Shown here one piece after another: positions 1 to 8,328 of a DNA stretch of 64,000 nucleotides; within the stretch, counting starts at the first letter, position 1; the number at the start of each line of letters is the position of its first letter. This DNA is from Acholeplasma sp. Lineage in GTDB: Bacteria; Bacillota_I; Bacilli_A; Acholeplasmatales; Acholeplasmataceae. The notes beneath the pieces are model-generated. The model made no database searches, was not told where the DNA came from, and saw nothing but the letters and a program-made list of their open reading frames with translations. The position numbers and the translations under genes were made by a program. The stretch lies in the NCBI GenBank assembly GCA_003605085.1, contig QZKD01000016.1:1-64000 (forward strand), in the 5' to 3' direction.

Positions 1-2
1 TT

Positions 3-497
3 CAAGATTTAACCTTAGAAGAGGTTCTAAGTTATACAATCAATTCTGGGAAAAATATAAAACAATATAAAGATCTTAAAATTCCACGGTTTGAGGAATA
101 TATCGAGCTATGTGTTTTTTATGATAAAGTTGCCGTTATAGAAATCAAAGGAGTTCAGACGATGGATTCCCTGACACGATTGATGAATATCGTTGAAGAT
201 CATCCTGGATTAAAAGCGATATTCATTTCCTTTAACTTAAATTATTTAAAATTCTTACGGGCATTGAGCAGTGAAGTTGAATTACAATTACTCTTAGGAA
301 AATTAACGGATGATATTATCTATGATGTGAAGGTAAACAATATTGATATATCGTTGTTTCATGAGGAGTTGGACATCAGTCATGTGACCAAACTCAAGAG
401 TGAAGGATTTAAACTCGCTGTTTATACAGTCAATGAAATGAAGAAAATGCTCAAATTTGAAAAAATGGGGTTAGATTATCTAACTACCGATCGATAA
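3..497 (+). CDS. Glycerophosphodiester phosphodiesterase, C-terminal part (5' end outside window)
   Basis: The reading frame is open from base 3, so the gene starts before the window and only about 164 C-terminal residues are visible. The family hydrolyses glycerophosphodiesters to glycerol-3-phosphate and an alcohol. The visible part has the family's second barrel half: an IPRFEEYIELC segment, the AVIEIKG strand carrying the metal-site Glu/Lys, a late AVYTVNE strand (usually VWTVN) and the terminal LTTDR, which matches the usual D-x-I-T-[DN]-x-P/R ending. A start at base 162 would cut away the AVIEIKG strand and is not credible. The gene ends 12 nt before a deoxynucleoside kinase, so the two are probably cotranscribed. 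The catalytic N-terminus cannot be checked. Confidence 0.8.
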   Translation, partial: QDLTLEEVLSYTINSGKNIKQYKDLKIPRFEEYIELCVFYDKVAVIEIKGVQTMDSLTRLMNIVEDHPGLKAIFISFNLNYLKFLRALSSEVELQLLLGKLTDDIIYDVKVNNIDISLFHEELDISHVTKLKSEGFKLAVYTVNEMKKMLKFEKMGLDYLTTDR

Positions 498-509
498 AAG
501 GAGAACATC

Positions 510-1112
510 ATGAAAATTTCAATAGGTGGAATGATTGCATCAGGAAAATCCACATTAGTCCAACGTTTAGGTCAAGCATTAAATTTACCTGTTATGGAAG
601 AATTTGAACGTGAAGATGAAGTTTTTAATACACTCTTACGTTGGCTTTATGAACAAAAAAGCAATGTGGAAATGTTGCTGCAAATCTACTTTATTCACAA
701 TCACTGGCTAAATCAGGTCAAATACGAAGGATCCTTTATTGTCGATCGTGATTTGGTTGAACATTGGTTGTTTGCACAACATAATTTAAAAAGTATGCCA
801 ACGATTATGAATATGTATAATGGAGTTTTTCATGCCTATATGAATCAAGTGAAGCAGCCTGATCTCTATTTAATTCTCGACGTGGACTGGGAAAACTTTG
901 AAGCACGTGTCATGGCTCGTGGACGCGAACAAGAAATAGAAAACTTTGACAAGAATAAATCGTATTTTAAAAACTTACTTTCCGATTATACAAAGAAAGT
1001 CGCTGCGCAATGTGCGGTTTATGAAATACCCTATGTCATTATTGATACCAATGGCATTTCAGAAGATGAAGTGTTTGAACGAGCACTTGCTGAGATAAAG
1101 AAAATTCAATAG
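510..1112 (+). CDS. Deoxynucleoside kinase (dAK/dGK-like)
   Basis: Phosphorylates deoxynucleosides in the cytoplasm for nucleotide salvage. The 200-residue protein starts with a P-loop (GGMIASGKST, residues 6-15) and has the family's DRD motif (VDRDLVEHWLF, about residues 78-88), an ERED motif near residue 33 and a lid-type RGREQE near residue 137. The length fits bacterial and mollicute deoxyadenosine/deoxyguanosine kinases. Substrate preference (dA, dG or dC) cannot be read from sequence. The start ATG follows AAAGGAGAACATC, a strong ribosome-binding site. The stop codon TAG lies inside the left arm of the terminator hairpin. Confidence 0.88.
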   Translation: MKISIGGMIASGKSTLVQRLGQALNLPVMEEFEREDEVFNTLLRWLYEQKSNVEMLLQIYFIHNHWLNQVKYEGSFIVDRDLVEHWLFAQHNLKSMPTIMNMYNGVFHAYMNQVKQPDLYLILDVDWENFEARVMARGREQEIENFDKNKSYFKNLLSDYTKKVAAQCAVYEIPYVIIDTNGISEDEVFERALAEIKKIQ

Positions 1113-1132
1113 GGATTCTTCCCTATTTTTTT
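1108..1132 (+). terminator. Intrinsic terminator after deoxynucleoside kinase
   Basis: AATAGGGA (1108-1115) pairs with TCCCTATT (1120-1127) around a TTCT loop and is followed by T residues. It overlaps the stop codon of the kinase gene. Confidence 0.85.
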
Positions 1133-1158
1133 ACTTAACGATCTAAAGGAGAAAATAT

Positions 1159-1836
1159 ATGATCAATGTTTTAATGAGTCGTGGAATATTAGGAACACCA
1201 CCCATGGTTGAAGCATTACATGGGATAATCAAAAATAATCATAAAGTGGCCATCCTTCTATATTCATTCTTTGATAAAGATTTCTCTGATGAAGAGAGTT
1301 ATCAAACCTACTATGAAAATGGTGGTGAATATTATCTGAAAATCATAGAAAGCTTTGCACCCTATGGCATTGGGGAAGACCAGTTACTTTGGATCAATTA
1401 TTATAAAGATGATATAAAAGCAGCTAAAGATAAGATTAATCAAGCAGATATCCTTTATTTTCCTGGGGGATCTCCTGATCAAATGATGAAACGTATCATC
1501 GAAAAAGATCTCAAAGAAACTATCGAAATGCATCAAAAAATCTATATCGGTTCATCCGCTGGAGCGATGGTTCAATTTCAGATGTATCATATATCCAAAG
1601 ATAAAGATTATCAGGCATTTTCCTATAAAGAAGGCTTGGATTTACTTCACGGTTTCTCTATTGAAGTTCATTATCGACGTCGAAAAAAACAAAAATCTGC
1701 GTTAAGAAAAGTCTTTCGTGCCTATCGTCATCCAATATTCACCATACCTGACGATGGTGCATTAATTGTTGATCAAGAGGGAATTACTTTTATAGAAACT
1801 GCAGATATTCTCTATGATGATCGTGGGATTTTATAA
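1159..1836 (+). CDS. Peptidase S51 / class I glutamine-amidotransferase-like protein
   Basis: Resembles the peptidase E (S51) family, serine peptidases with a glutamine-amidotransferase-like fold that cut aspartyl dipeptides. Visible are ILYFPGGSPDQMMK (the GG strand-turn before the active site, about residues 108-121) and YIGSSAGAM (about residues 139-147), the nucleophile elbow with Ser where amidotransferases have Cys. A later His and acidic residues could complete the triad. At 225 residues it is of usual family length. ATG follows AAAGGAG. It stands between two terminators and looks monocistronic. Specific substrate unknown. Confidence 0.72.
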   Translation: MINVLMSRGILGTPPMVEALHGIIKNNHKVAILLYSFFDKDFSDEESYQTYYENGGEYYLKIIESFAPYGIGEDQLLWINYYKDDIKAAKDKINQADILYFPGGSPDQMMKRIIEKDLKETIEMHQKIYIGSSAGAMVQFQMYHISKDKDYQAFSYKEGLDLLHGFSIEVHYRRRKKQKSALRKVFRAYRHPIFTIPDDGALIVDQEGITFIETADILYDDRGIL

Positions 1837-1862
1837 TCCATAAATATAAAAAGTAATGCAAT

Positions 1863-1892
1863 AAAGTGGGTTTATATAAGCTCACTTTTTTT
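1863..1892 (+). terminator. Intrinsic terminator
   Basis: AAAGTGGG (1863-1870) pairs with CTCACTTT (1881-1888), with one G-T pair and further inner pairing, followed by a T-run to about 1892. It separates the S51 gene from the beta-glucan locus. Confidence 0.82.
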
Positions 1893-1957
1893 CTTATAAA
1901 AAAAATGGCGGAATATGTATAAACTTTATATCTGAAACAGTTGATAAAAACAATTTT

Positions 1958-1971
1958 CGAAATCGATTTCG
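1958..1971. promoter_or_regulatory. LacI-type operator O1 (perfect palindrome)
   Basis: CGAAATCGATTTCG is a perfect 14-bp palindrome centred on CG, as usual for LacI-family operators. It lies just upstream of the -35 box of operon A and shares the form GAAAnCGnTTTC with the sites at 2025-2040, 8224-8237 and 8255-8270. Confidence 0.7.
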
Positions 1972-1989
1972 CTTTTTTTATGAAAGCCC

Positions 1990-2017
1990 TTTACTTTTCG
2001 AAAAAATCAATTATAAT
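1990..2017 (+). promoter_or_regulatory. Promoter of operon A (GH94)
   Basis: TTTACT (1990-1995) and TATAAT (2012-2017) are 16 bp apart. Operators lie upstream (1958-1971) and downstream (2025-2040), an arrangement expected for repression by looping or blocking. Confidence 0.7.
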
Positions 2018-2024
2018 AAAAAAT

Positions 2025-2040
2025 AGGAAACCGATTTCCT
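2025..2040. promoter_or_regulatory. LacI-type operator O2 at the transcription start
   Basis: AGGAAACCGATTTCCT matches its own reverse complement at 14 of 16 positions and is centred on CG. It covers the expected +1 region, so a bound repressor would block initiation. Confidence 0.68.
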
Positions 2041-2061
2041 ATCGATTGAGGTAGAACATTT

Positions 2062-4551
2062 ATGACAAAATTAATCAAACATTATCAACATAATACAGGT
2101 GAATACTTTCCCTTATTTAATTTTAAAGGGCTAAGATCCACCATGTCACCCTTTTGGGGTGGTGATCTTAAGCTCTCTCATCACCACTACGCAACAGAAC
2201 CAACGACAGCACTTGACCTTTACCATTTATCGATGTCAAGAAACATTATTTTTGATGTTGATGGAGAACACTATTTTGCTAATGGACAAACACACCTTCA
2301 ACAAGAAGACAAAGTCACTGTGGAAGCTGATTTTCTTTCTCATAAAATTATTCGTTCAAACGATAAAAATCGCATCGAAATTTTAAGTTATATTCCACTA
2401 TCAGACACAGTAGAACTCCACCATATCATCTTCACCAATACATCATCAAAAACCATTCAATTAAAAATGACAACTGCGATTCCTCTCTATAGTCGTAGTG
2501 CGGATAATATTCGTGATCATCGCCATGTGACATCTCTTTTAAACCAGACAGAAGTTGTTTTCTCAGGGATACTCAATCAGCCTACTCTTTCCTTTGATGA
2601 ACGTGGACACAAAAAAAATAATCATATCTATAGTGTCTTTGCTCAAGGAGAAAATTTATCTATCAAAGGGTACATTCCCATCATGGACGATTTCATGGCA
2701 GGTGGGAACACCTTATTCCCACGTGGTTTGAGCCAACTCTCCGAAGTGGGATGTGTCATCCAAGGGTATGAAGCTATCGGTGCTATTCAATTTAATCCAA
2801 TTGAATTAAAACCGAATCAATCGATTGATTTTTACGTATCGATTGGAATTCACGAAGATAGAGATTTAACTCTTCAATCGTTAAAACATTTGAATAAAGA
2901 TCAGTTTAACCATGGCCTTGAAGAAGTCCACGCATTCTTTGATCAATATTTAAAAGGTTTGTCTTTTGAAATTGGTGACACAAAGATGAGTGAAGCATTG
3001 TCTTGGGTTGTATTGCAGCCGATGCTTCGCCGTTATTTTGGTAACTCATACTTACCCCATCATGACTATGGTCGTGGAGGTAAAGGATGGCGTGACTTAT
3101 GGCAAGATTTACTTGCACTCATCATGATGAATGATTCATCTGTGACAGACATGCTTTACAATAATTTCTTTGGAGTTCGCATCGATGGTTCAAATGCCAC
3201 GATTATTGGCGACAAGCCAGGTGAATTTAAAGCAGACCGCAACATGATAACTCGCGTATGGTCAGATCATGGCGCTTGGCCATTATTGACGGTTAAAATG
3301 TATCTTGATGAAACCGGTGATCTTGACTTTTTACTGCGTAAACAAGGCTATTTCCAAGATCAATTCACCCATTATACAAAGAAAACAAGACCCTTTGATA
3401 CCCCTTATGTCAAGGGAAGTACGAATGCCATGTATCAAGGTACCATATTAGAGCATCTGCTCTTACAGAATCTCGTGGGTCACCACAACATCGGAGCACA
3501 CGGCTTTGTTAAGCTTGAAGATGCCGATTGGAATGATGGACTTGATATGGCTCATGAAAAAGGTGAAACAATTGCCTTTACGCATATGTTTGCTAACAAT
3601 CTACGCATGCTTGCGGACATCATTGAAGAACTTGATGTAGATCAGATTGAGTTATTTAAGGAAATCGACGAACTTTTCAATCAGCATGTCAATCTATCTC
3701 ATTTCTTTGACCAAGTGCTTTCTTTTTCTGGACAAACACATAACTATTCAAAGAGATATCTTATTGAACATTTGAGAAAACTTGCGGATCATCGTATTGA
3801 CCACTTAACCAAACATGCGTTTTTTAATGAACGTTTCCAAAGTTATTTTGATAACCAAGGTAAGGATGTCGATGATCAAAACTCAATAAACTTAACGGGA
3901 CAAGCGATGGCTTTACTCTCACATACCGCAACTCCTGAACAAGCCCAAAAAGTGGCAAAAACAACTCGTGAAAAGCTTTTTAAACCAGAACTTGGTGGTT
4001 ATCAACTCAATACCAATTACCATCGTGTTTTAACTGAAATGGGACGTGCGTATGGGTTTGCTTATGGGCATAAAGAAAACGGTGCAGTTTTCTCCCATAT
4101 GGTGATGATGTATACATATGGTTTATATCAGTACCATTTAGTCAAAGAAGGAAGAGAAGCATGGACGACACTCTTTATACGAGCTTTAGCAAAAGAATCG
4201 TATGTGTTCGCAGGTATTCCTGAGTACTTCACGGATCGTGGAATTGGGATGTATCCATTTCTCACAGGATCTGCTTCCTGGTTTCTAAAACTACTTAGAA
4301 CCGAAGTGTTTGGCATTCAAATGCGTTATGGCAAACTTTTCTTGGAACCCAAGTTAACCCAAAATGATTTTATTCAGAAAAAAGCATCGATCACTACGTA
4401 TCTTCATGGTTCACTTGTTGAAATTACCTATATCAATCAAGATATGCTTGATGTTGATCAATACAGAGTTCATAAAATCACTATGAACGGTAAAGAGATC
4501 TCTCAAGGAACTGCAGAGATCTACGGAGAAATCGAGGTAATTTTAAAATGA
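2062..4551 (+). CDS. GH94 disaccharide phosphorylase, probably laminaribiose phosphorylase
   Basis: GH94 enzymes split beta-glucosyl disaccharides with phosphate, giving glucose-1-phosphate plus sugar without spending ATP. The 829-residue protein has the N-terminal beta-sandwich and a C-terminal (alpha/alpha)6 barrel. Family motifs include YGRGGKGWRDLWQD (about residues 336-349) and LEDADWNDGLDMA (485-497), in which D492 is the likely general acid. No signal peptide is present, so it acts in the cytoplasm. A GH94 laminaribiose phosphorylase is known from Acholeplasma laidlawii. Together with neighbouring GH16 and GH30 genes this favours laminaribiose over cellobiose, but that is inference. 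It is the first gene of operon A and its stop overlaps the next start (ATGA). The start follows GAGGTAGAAC. Confidence 0.85.
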   Translation: MTKLIKHYQHNTGEYFPLFNFKGLRSTMSPFWGGDLKLSHHHYATEPTTALDLYHLSMSRNIIFDVDGEHYFANGQTHLQQEDKVTVEADFLSHKIIRSNDKNRIEILSYIPLSDTVELHHIIFTNTSSKTIQLKMTTAIPLYSRSADNIRDHRHVTSLLNQTEVVFSGILNQPTLSFDERGHKKNNHIYSVFAQGENLSIKGYIPIMDDFMAGGNTLFPRGLSQLSEVGCVIQGYEAIGAIQFNPIELKPNQSIDFYVSIGIHEDRDLTLQSLKHLNKDQFNHGLEEVHAFFDQYLKGLSFEIGDTKMSEALSWVVLQPMLRRYFGNSYLPHHDYGRGGKGWRDLWQDLLALIMMNDSSVTDMLYNNFFGVRIDGSNATIIGDKPGEFKADRNMITRVWSDHGAWPLLTVKMYLDETGDLDFLLRKQGYFQDQFTHYTKKTRPFDTPYVKGSTNAMYQGTILEHLLLQNLVGHHNIGAHGFVKLEDADWNDGLDMAHEKGETIAFTHMFANNLRMLADIIEELDVDQIELFKEIDELFNQHVNLSHFFDQVLSFSGQTHNYSKRYLIEHLRKLADHRIDHLTKHAFFNERFQSYFDNQGKDVDDQNSINLTGQAMALLSHTATPEQAQKVAKTTREKLFKPELGGYQLNTNYHRVLTEMGRAYGFAYGHKENGAVFSHMVMMYTYGLYQYHLVKEGREAWTTLFIRALAKESYVFAGIPEYFTDRGIGMYPFLTGSASWFLKLLRTEVFGIQMRYGKLFLEPKLTQNDFIQKKASITTYLHGSLVEITYINQDMLDVDQYRVHKITMNGKEISQGTAEIYGEIEVILK

Positions 4552-4994
4552 CAAACTTTTATGAAATGCATCAATTTGATGATGAAGGATACCGAAAACT
4601 CTTTTCTTACCAATCGTGGCGTCTTGCGATTCTCAATTATATTGATGAACTCGAAATCGATAATATAGCTTACGTTGAAGCACATGCGTTGACCGATGAA
4701 GCATTTGTACTTTTGAATGGGAATGCAATATTATATTTTGCAGAAGTAGACAATTTGGATATCATTTCTTTTCATTCAGTACACTTAGAACCACAAAAAA
4801 TCTACCGAATTCCCAAAGGCATTTTTCATACACACACTTTGAGCAAAGATGCCAAACTTTTAATTATCGAAGAAGAAAATACTTCATATGATAATTCACC
4901 TAGAATTTATCTTGATGATCAGACAAAACTCATGTTAAAACAACGATTTATGGAGGAGAATCATGTACCGACTACTTTGGCAAGACAACTTTGA
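4548..4994 (+). CDS. Small cupin-like protein of unknown function
   Basis: A 148-residue cytoplasmic protein with a single cupin-like beta-barrel pattern: VEAHALTDEAFVLLNGNAILYF (about residues 43-64, cut here only by position) and IPKGIFHTHTLSKDAKLLIIEEE toward the end, with His residues where cupins bind metal. It overlaps the GH94 stop by 4 nt and its own end overlaps the GH16 start by 32 nt, so it is translationally coupled to two glucan enzymes. It could be a sugar-binding, isomerase-like or regulatory cupin. The fold call is fairly good, but I do not recognise a named family and assign no function. Confidence 0.6.
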   Translation: MTNFYEMHQFDDEGYRKLFSYQSWRLAILNYIDELEIDNIAYVEAHALTDEAFVLLNGNAILYFAEVDNLDIISFHSVHLEPQKIYRIPKGIFHTHTLSKDAKLLIIEEENTSYDNSPRIYLDDQTKLMLKQRFMEENHVPTTLARQL

Positions 4995-5682
4995 TTATGA
5001 AGGAACTCCAAATCCAACACTGTGGAATGTCGAAGTTGCAGGCCATGGGTTTGGGAATAATGAAGCACAGTATTATACCAACCGTGCACAAAATGTGACC
5101 GTACATCATGGCGAACTCATCATTACAGGACTAAAAGAGGATTACAAAAATAGACAATATACCTCTGCAAAATTGACTACACTTGGGAAAAATCATCTTC
5201 GCTATGGTCGAGTGGAAGTGATGGCATCGCTCCCCAAAGGTGCAGGTACTTGGCCAGCTTTATGGTTTTTGGGAACTGACATGGATCAACTCGGCTGGCC
5301 AGCATGCGGCGAAATTGATCTGATGGAACATGTGGGACATAATCCAGAGACGATTCATTTCTCACTGCATTCAAAAACGAATTATCATCATATAGGAAAT
5401 CAGCCGACGGCAGTGTTTAAAATCCCTGGTATTTTAGAGGGATTCCACGAATATCGCATGGATTGGACCGAAGAAGAGATTGCCTTTTATTTAGATCAAA
5501 AACTGATGGTTTCTTTTAAGAAAAAGGATTACATTCAAAGAGCAGCTTGGCCATTTGACAAAGAATATTATCTCATATTAAACCTTGCCTTAGGTGGAAC
5601 TTGGGGTGGACCTATTGATGATACAATTTTCCCAACAGTGATGCGCTTTAAATATGTCAAGGTATACGAAAGGGTTGATTAA
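4963..5682 (+). CDS. GH16 beta-glucanase (laminarinase type), cytoplasmic
   Basis: Endo-acting hydrolase of beta-1,3(-1,4)-glucans. The catalytic signature GEIDLMEHVG is complete (E117 nucleophile, D119, E122 acid/base), with the flanking WPALWFLG strand and the C-terminal LALGGTWGG. The 239 residues cover one GH16 domain only. The protein begins MYRLLWQDNF directly at the first beta-strand, with no signal peptide or lipobox, unlike the lipoprotein GH16 at 21390. It should therefore trim imported oligosaccharides inside the cell, or leave by an unknown route. The start follows ATGGAGGAGAATC, inside the cupin gene. It ends 2 nt before the LacI gene. Confidence 0.85.
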   Translation: MYRLLWQDNFDYEGTPNPTLWNVEVAGHGFGNNEAQYYTNRAQNVTVHHGELIITGLKEDYKNRQYTSAKLTTLGKNHLRYGRVEVMASLPKGAGTWPALWFLGTDMDQLGWPACGEIDLMEHVGHNPETIHFSLHSKTNYHHIGNQPTAVFKIPGILEGFHEYRMDWTEEEIAFYLDQKLMVSFKKKDYIQRAAWPFDKEYYLILNLALGGTWGGPIDDTIFPTVMRFKYVKVYERVD

Positions 5683-5684
5683 TT

Positions 5685-6713
5685 TTGGATGATCGAAAGA
5701 ATATATATACGATTGCCAAAGAATTAAATCTTTCTCCATCGACCATTTCAAAAGCGTTGAACAACACAGGATCTATCAATGAGAAGACTCGCGAGCGTGT
5801 TCTTAACTACATCAAAGATGTTGGGTATGTACCTACATCATCCGCACGTAAATTGAAGTCAAAGCGATCCTTTACCATCGGGATTGTGTTCACAGAAGAA
5901 TCCAATATTGGATTAGAGCATTCGTTCTTTTCATCTATTTTACAAAATTTCAAAACCTATGTTGAAAATAAAGGCTATGAACTTGCCTTTATTGTCACCA
6001 AGTTGGGGCAACATCAAATGTCTTATTATGAATGGTGTTTAAATAAACGTGTGGATGGAATTTATATTGTCGTAGGTAATTACAATGACAAGGGGCTTTA
6101 TGAACTCGTCGGCAAAGGAATTCCTTGCGTGTCTACAGACATGATCTTAAATGGAATTCATACGGTCATCAGTGACAATGAACAGGGTGTTTCATTGGTA
6201 TTACACTATATCAAAGATCACCTTAAGAAAACAAGAATTGCGGTCATCTCCGGACCTAAGAGCTCTAAAGCGTTCGAAGAACGTGTGAACTTATGCAAGT
6301 CCATATGGCATCAACTTGGTTTTCAACTTACGGATGATCATATAGAATTTGCAGAAAGTTTTGGATTCACGAGCGGTTATCAAGGAGCTATGCGTTTAAT
6401 TGAACGCATGAAAACATTACCTGAAGTTATATTTGTGACCTCAGATGATCTCGCACTCGGTGTGATTAAATATCTTGATGATCATCAGATTCGTATTCCG
6501 GATCAAATACAAGTGATTGGATTCGATGATATCGCGTTTGCCAGAAACTTTACTCCACCACTAACAACCATTAGGCAGGATCGAATGAAGTTAGGTGCAA
6601 CCGCTGGGAAACTTCTGATCGATATGATTGAACAACCCGATTTACACTTTCCAACCATCTATAAATGCCCAGTAGAACTTATCATAAGAGAAACAACTAA
6701 AGAGGAAACATAG
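5685..6713 (+). CDS. LacI-family transcriptional regulator 1
   Basis: Sugar-responsive DNA-binding repressor. An N-terminal helix-turn-helix (YTIAKELNLSPSTISKALNN, about residues 8-27) and hinge (VPTSSARKLKSKRS) precede a periplasmic-binding-protein-like sensor domain ending in VIGFDDIAFARNFTPPLTTIRQD. The only start that keeps the whole HTH is TTG at 5685, 2 nt after the GH16 stop. AAAGGG upstream and coupling support it. It lies in operon A and probably controls operons A and B through the GAAAnCGnTTTC sites. The inducer is likely a beta-gluco-oligosaccharide or a phosphorolysis product (inference). Confidence 0.88.
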   Translation: MDDRKNIYTIAKELNLSPSTISKALNNTGSINEKTRERVLNYIKDVGYVPTSSARKLKSKRSFTIGIVFTEESNIGLEHSFFSSILQNFKTYVENKGYELAFIVTKLGQHQMSYYEWCLNKRVDGIYIVVGNYNDKGLYELVGKGIPCVSTDMILNGIHTVISDNEQGVSLVLHYIKDHLKKTRIAVISGPKSSKAFEERVNLCKSIWHQLGFQLTDDHIEFAESFGFTSGYQGAMRLIERMKTLPEVIFVTSDDLALGVIKYLDDHQIRIPDQIQVIGFDDIAFARNFTPPLTTIRQDRMKLGATAGKLLIDMIEQPDLHFPTIYKCPVELIIRETTKEET

Positions 6714-8147
6714 ATGAAAAAGATACTCTTAGTGATGTTTACCATCGCATTGACATGGATGATCTATGGATGTCAAGATCAGGAGGAGACACCTACAGTG
6801 ATTGAACAATACAAAATTACTCCTTATGTGACTAAAGGAGACAAAAGTGAATTATTATTGATGAAAGATAGTTTGGATACTTCCTTAGATGCCCCAGAAA
6901 AACTATATTCAGTGACCTTGGATCTAAGTAAGACCTATCAAACCATGGATGGTTTTGGAGCTGCGATGACCGAGTCATCGGCATATGTCATGAGTGAACT
7001 TCCCTCTGAAGTGCAACAAATGCTTGTTAACGATCTTTTTGGAACAGAAGGTATCGGCATCAGTTTTGTTCGTTTACCCATGGGTGCTTCAGATTTTGCT
7101 CTATCCAACTACTCTTATAATGATTTACCCGCTGGACAAACAGATCTTTCCATGTCACAATTTTCCATCGCCCGTGATGAAGAATATGTGATACCCATGA
7201 TCAAAAAAGCATTAGAAAAGAATCCCAACTTATTATTTATAGGTTCTCCTTGGTCTGCTCCAGCATGGATGAAGACCACTCAAACGATGAATGGAGGATC
7301 ATTGCTTCCCGATTATTTTGATGCATATGCGACTTATTTTGTCAAATTTATTCAAGCTTATCAAGCTCACGGAATCCCCATATATGCCGTGACACCACAA
7401 AATGAACCCCTTCATCAAACGACGGGTTACCCAACGATGTATATGACAGCAAGTGATCAAGCCATTTTTATTCAGCGTCTTGGACAAGCATTTAACGCAA
7501 ACAACTTAGAGACTCTTATCATTGCGTATGATCATAATTGGACGAATCCTTATCCGGTCAACGTGGTCGGCAATCCCCTTGCCAATCCTTATGTTGACGG
7601 AGCAGCATATCATTGTTATGGAGGTGAAGTGTCAAGTCAAGATACTTTCCATAAGCTTTATCCAGAAAAAGGCATTTGGTTTACTGAATGTTCAGGAGGC
7701 GATTGGGCGACTGATTTTGGGTCCAATATGTCTTGGAATTTAGAAAATGTATTTATCGGATCGATCAACTATCATGCAAAAGGCGTCTTGATGTGGAATT
7801 TAGCGCTTGATGACAATGATGGGCCTACCAATGGCGGGTGTATGAATTGTCGTGGTGTTGTAACTATCCATGAAGATGGAAGTTACACCAAAAACGAAGA
7901 ATATTACATGATTGGTCATTTTAGTAAGTTTATCAGACAAGGAGCAACACGCATCGATGTTTCCAGTACACATGCGAGTTTGCTCGCAACAGGTTTCATC
8001 AATCCAGATGGATCTATCGTTCTTGTCGCACACAACAAGAGTCGCAGCCAGATAAGTTTCACACTTGATATCGGTGGTGCCAAAGCAGCGATGACGCTCT
8101 CTGGATCAACCACAGCGAGTTATGTGATCGAGAAATTGCCAGTCTAA
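6714..8147 (+). CDS. GH30 glucanase lipoprotein (probable beta-1,6-glucanase)
   Basis: Surface-anchored retaining glycosidase. Residues 1-20 form a lipoprotein signal ending in MIYGC (C20). Family motifs: MDGFGAAMTESSA (78-90), SPWSAPAWMK (178-187), AVTPQNEP with acid/base E231, and IWFTECSGGDW with nucleophile E325, followed by a C-terminal beta-sandwich. Length 477 suits GH30 of the endo-beta-1,6-glucanase or glucosylceramidase type. In a laminarin-type locus, removal of beta-1,6 branches is the likely role, but subfamily needs a tree. It starts directly after the LacI stop and is the last gene of operon A. A cytoplasmic GH30 is at 25522. Confidence 0.85.
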   Translation: MKKILLVMFTIALTWMIYGCQDQEETPTVIEQYKITPYVTKGDKSELLLMKDSLDTSLDAPEKLYSVTLDLSKTYQTMDGFGAAMTESSAYVMSELPSEVQQMLVNDLFGTEGIGISFVRLPMGASDFALSNYSYNDLPAGQTDLSMSQFSIARDEEYVIPMIKKALEKNPNLLFIGSPWSAPAWMKTTQTMNGGSLLPDYFDAYATYFVKFIQAYQAHGIPIYAVTPQNEPLHQTTGYPTMYMTASDQAIFIQRLGQAFNANNLETLIIAYDHNWTNPYPVNVVGNPLANPYVDGAAYHCYGGEVSSQDTFHKLYPEKGIWFTECSGGDWATDFGSNMSWNLENVFIGSINYHAKGVLMWNLALDDNDGPTNGGCMNCRGVVTIHEDGSYTKNEEYYMIGHFSKFIRQGATRIDVSSTHASLLATGFINPDGSIVLVAHNKSRSQISFTLDIGGAKAAMTLSGSTTASYVIEKLPV

Positions 8148-8223
8148 ATTTTTGAAAAAGCGCTAACTATGCCTTCAGATAGCACTTATTTAGAAAAGTT
8201 AGGATAGCGGTTTCACGTATTAA

Positions 8224-8283
8224 CTAAAACGATTTCGTTTTTTGAGAAAATTAATTGAAATCGTTTTCAATGAATGGTATAAT
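8224..8283 (+). promoter_or_regulatory. Promoter of operon B with two LacI-type operators
   Basis: TTGAAA (8255-8260) and TATAAT (8278-8283) are spaced exactly 17 bp. Operator O4, TTGAAATCGTTTTCAA (8255-8270), overlaps the -35 box. Operator O3, CTAAAACGATTTCG (8224-8237), lies about 30 bp upstream. Both fit GAAAnCGnTTTC, O3 with one change. This is the strongest promoter-operator set in the window. Confidence 0.82.
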
Positions 8284-8328
8284 TGAGTTGGTTCAAACCA
8301 ATCTCAAATACTCAATAGGAGGAAAAAA

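Noticed and set aside
8158-8187. Terminator after the GH30 lipoprotein gene
   Set aside because: AAGCGCTA and TAGCACTT can pair with one mismatch, but the loop is large and the T-run is missing, so it was not annotated.
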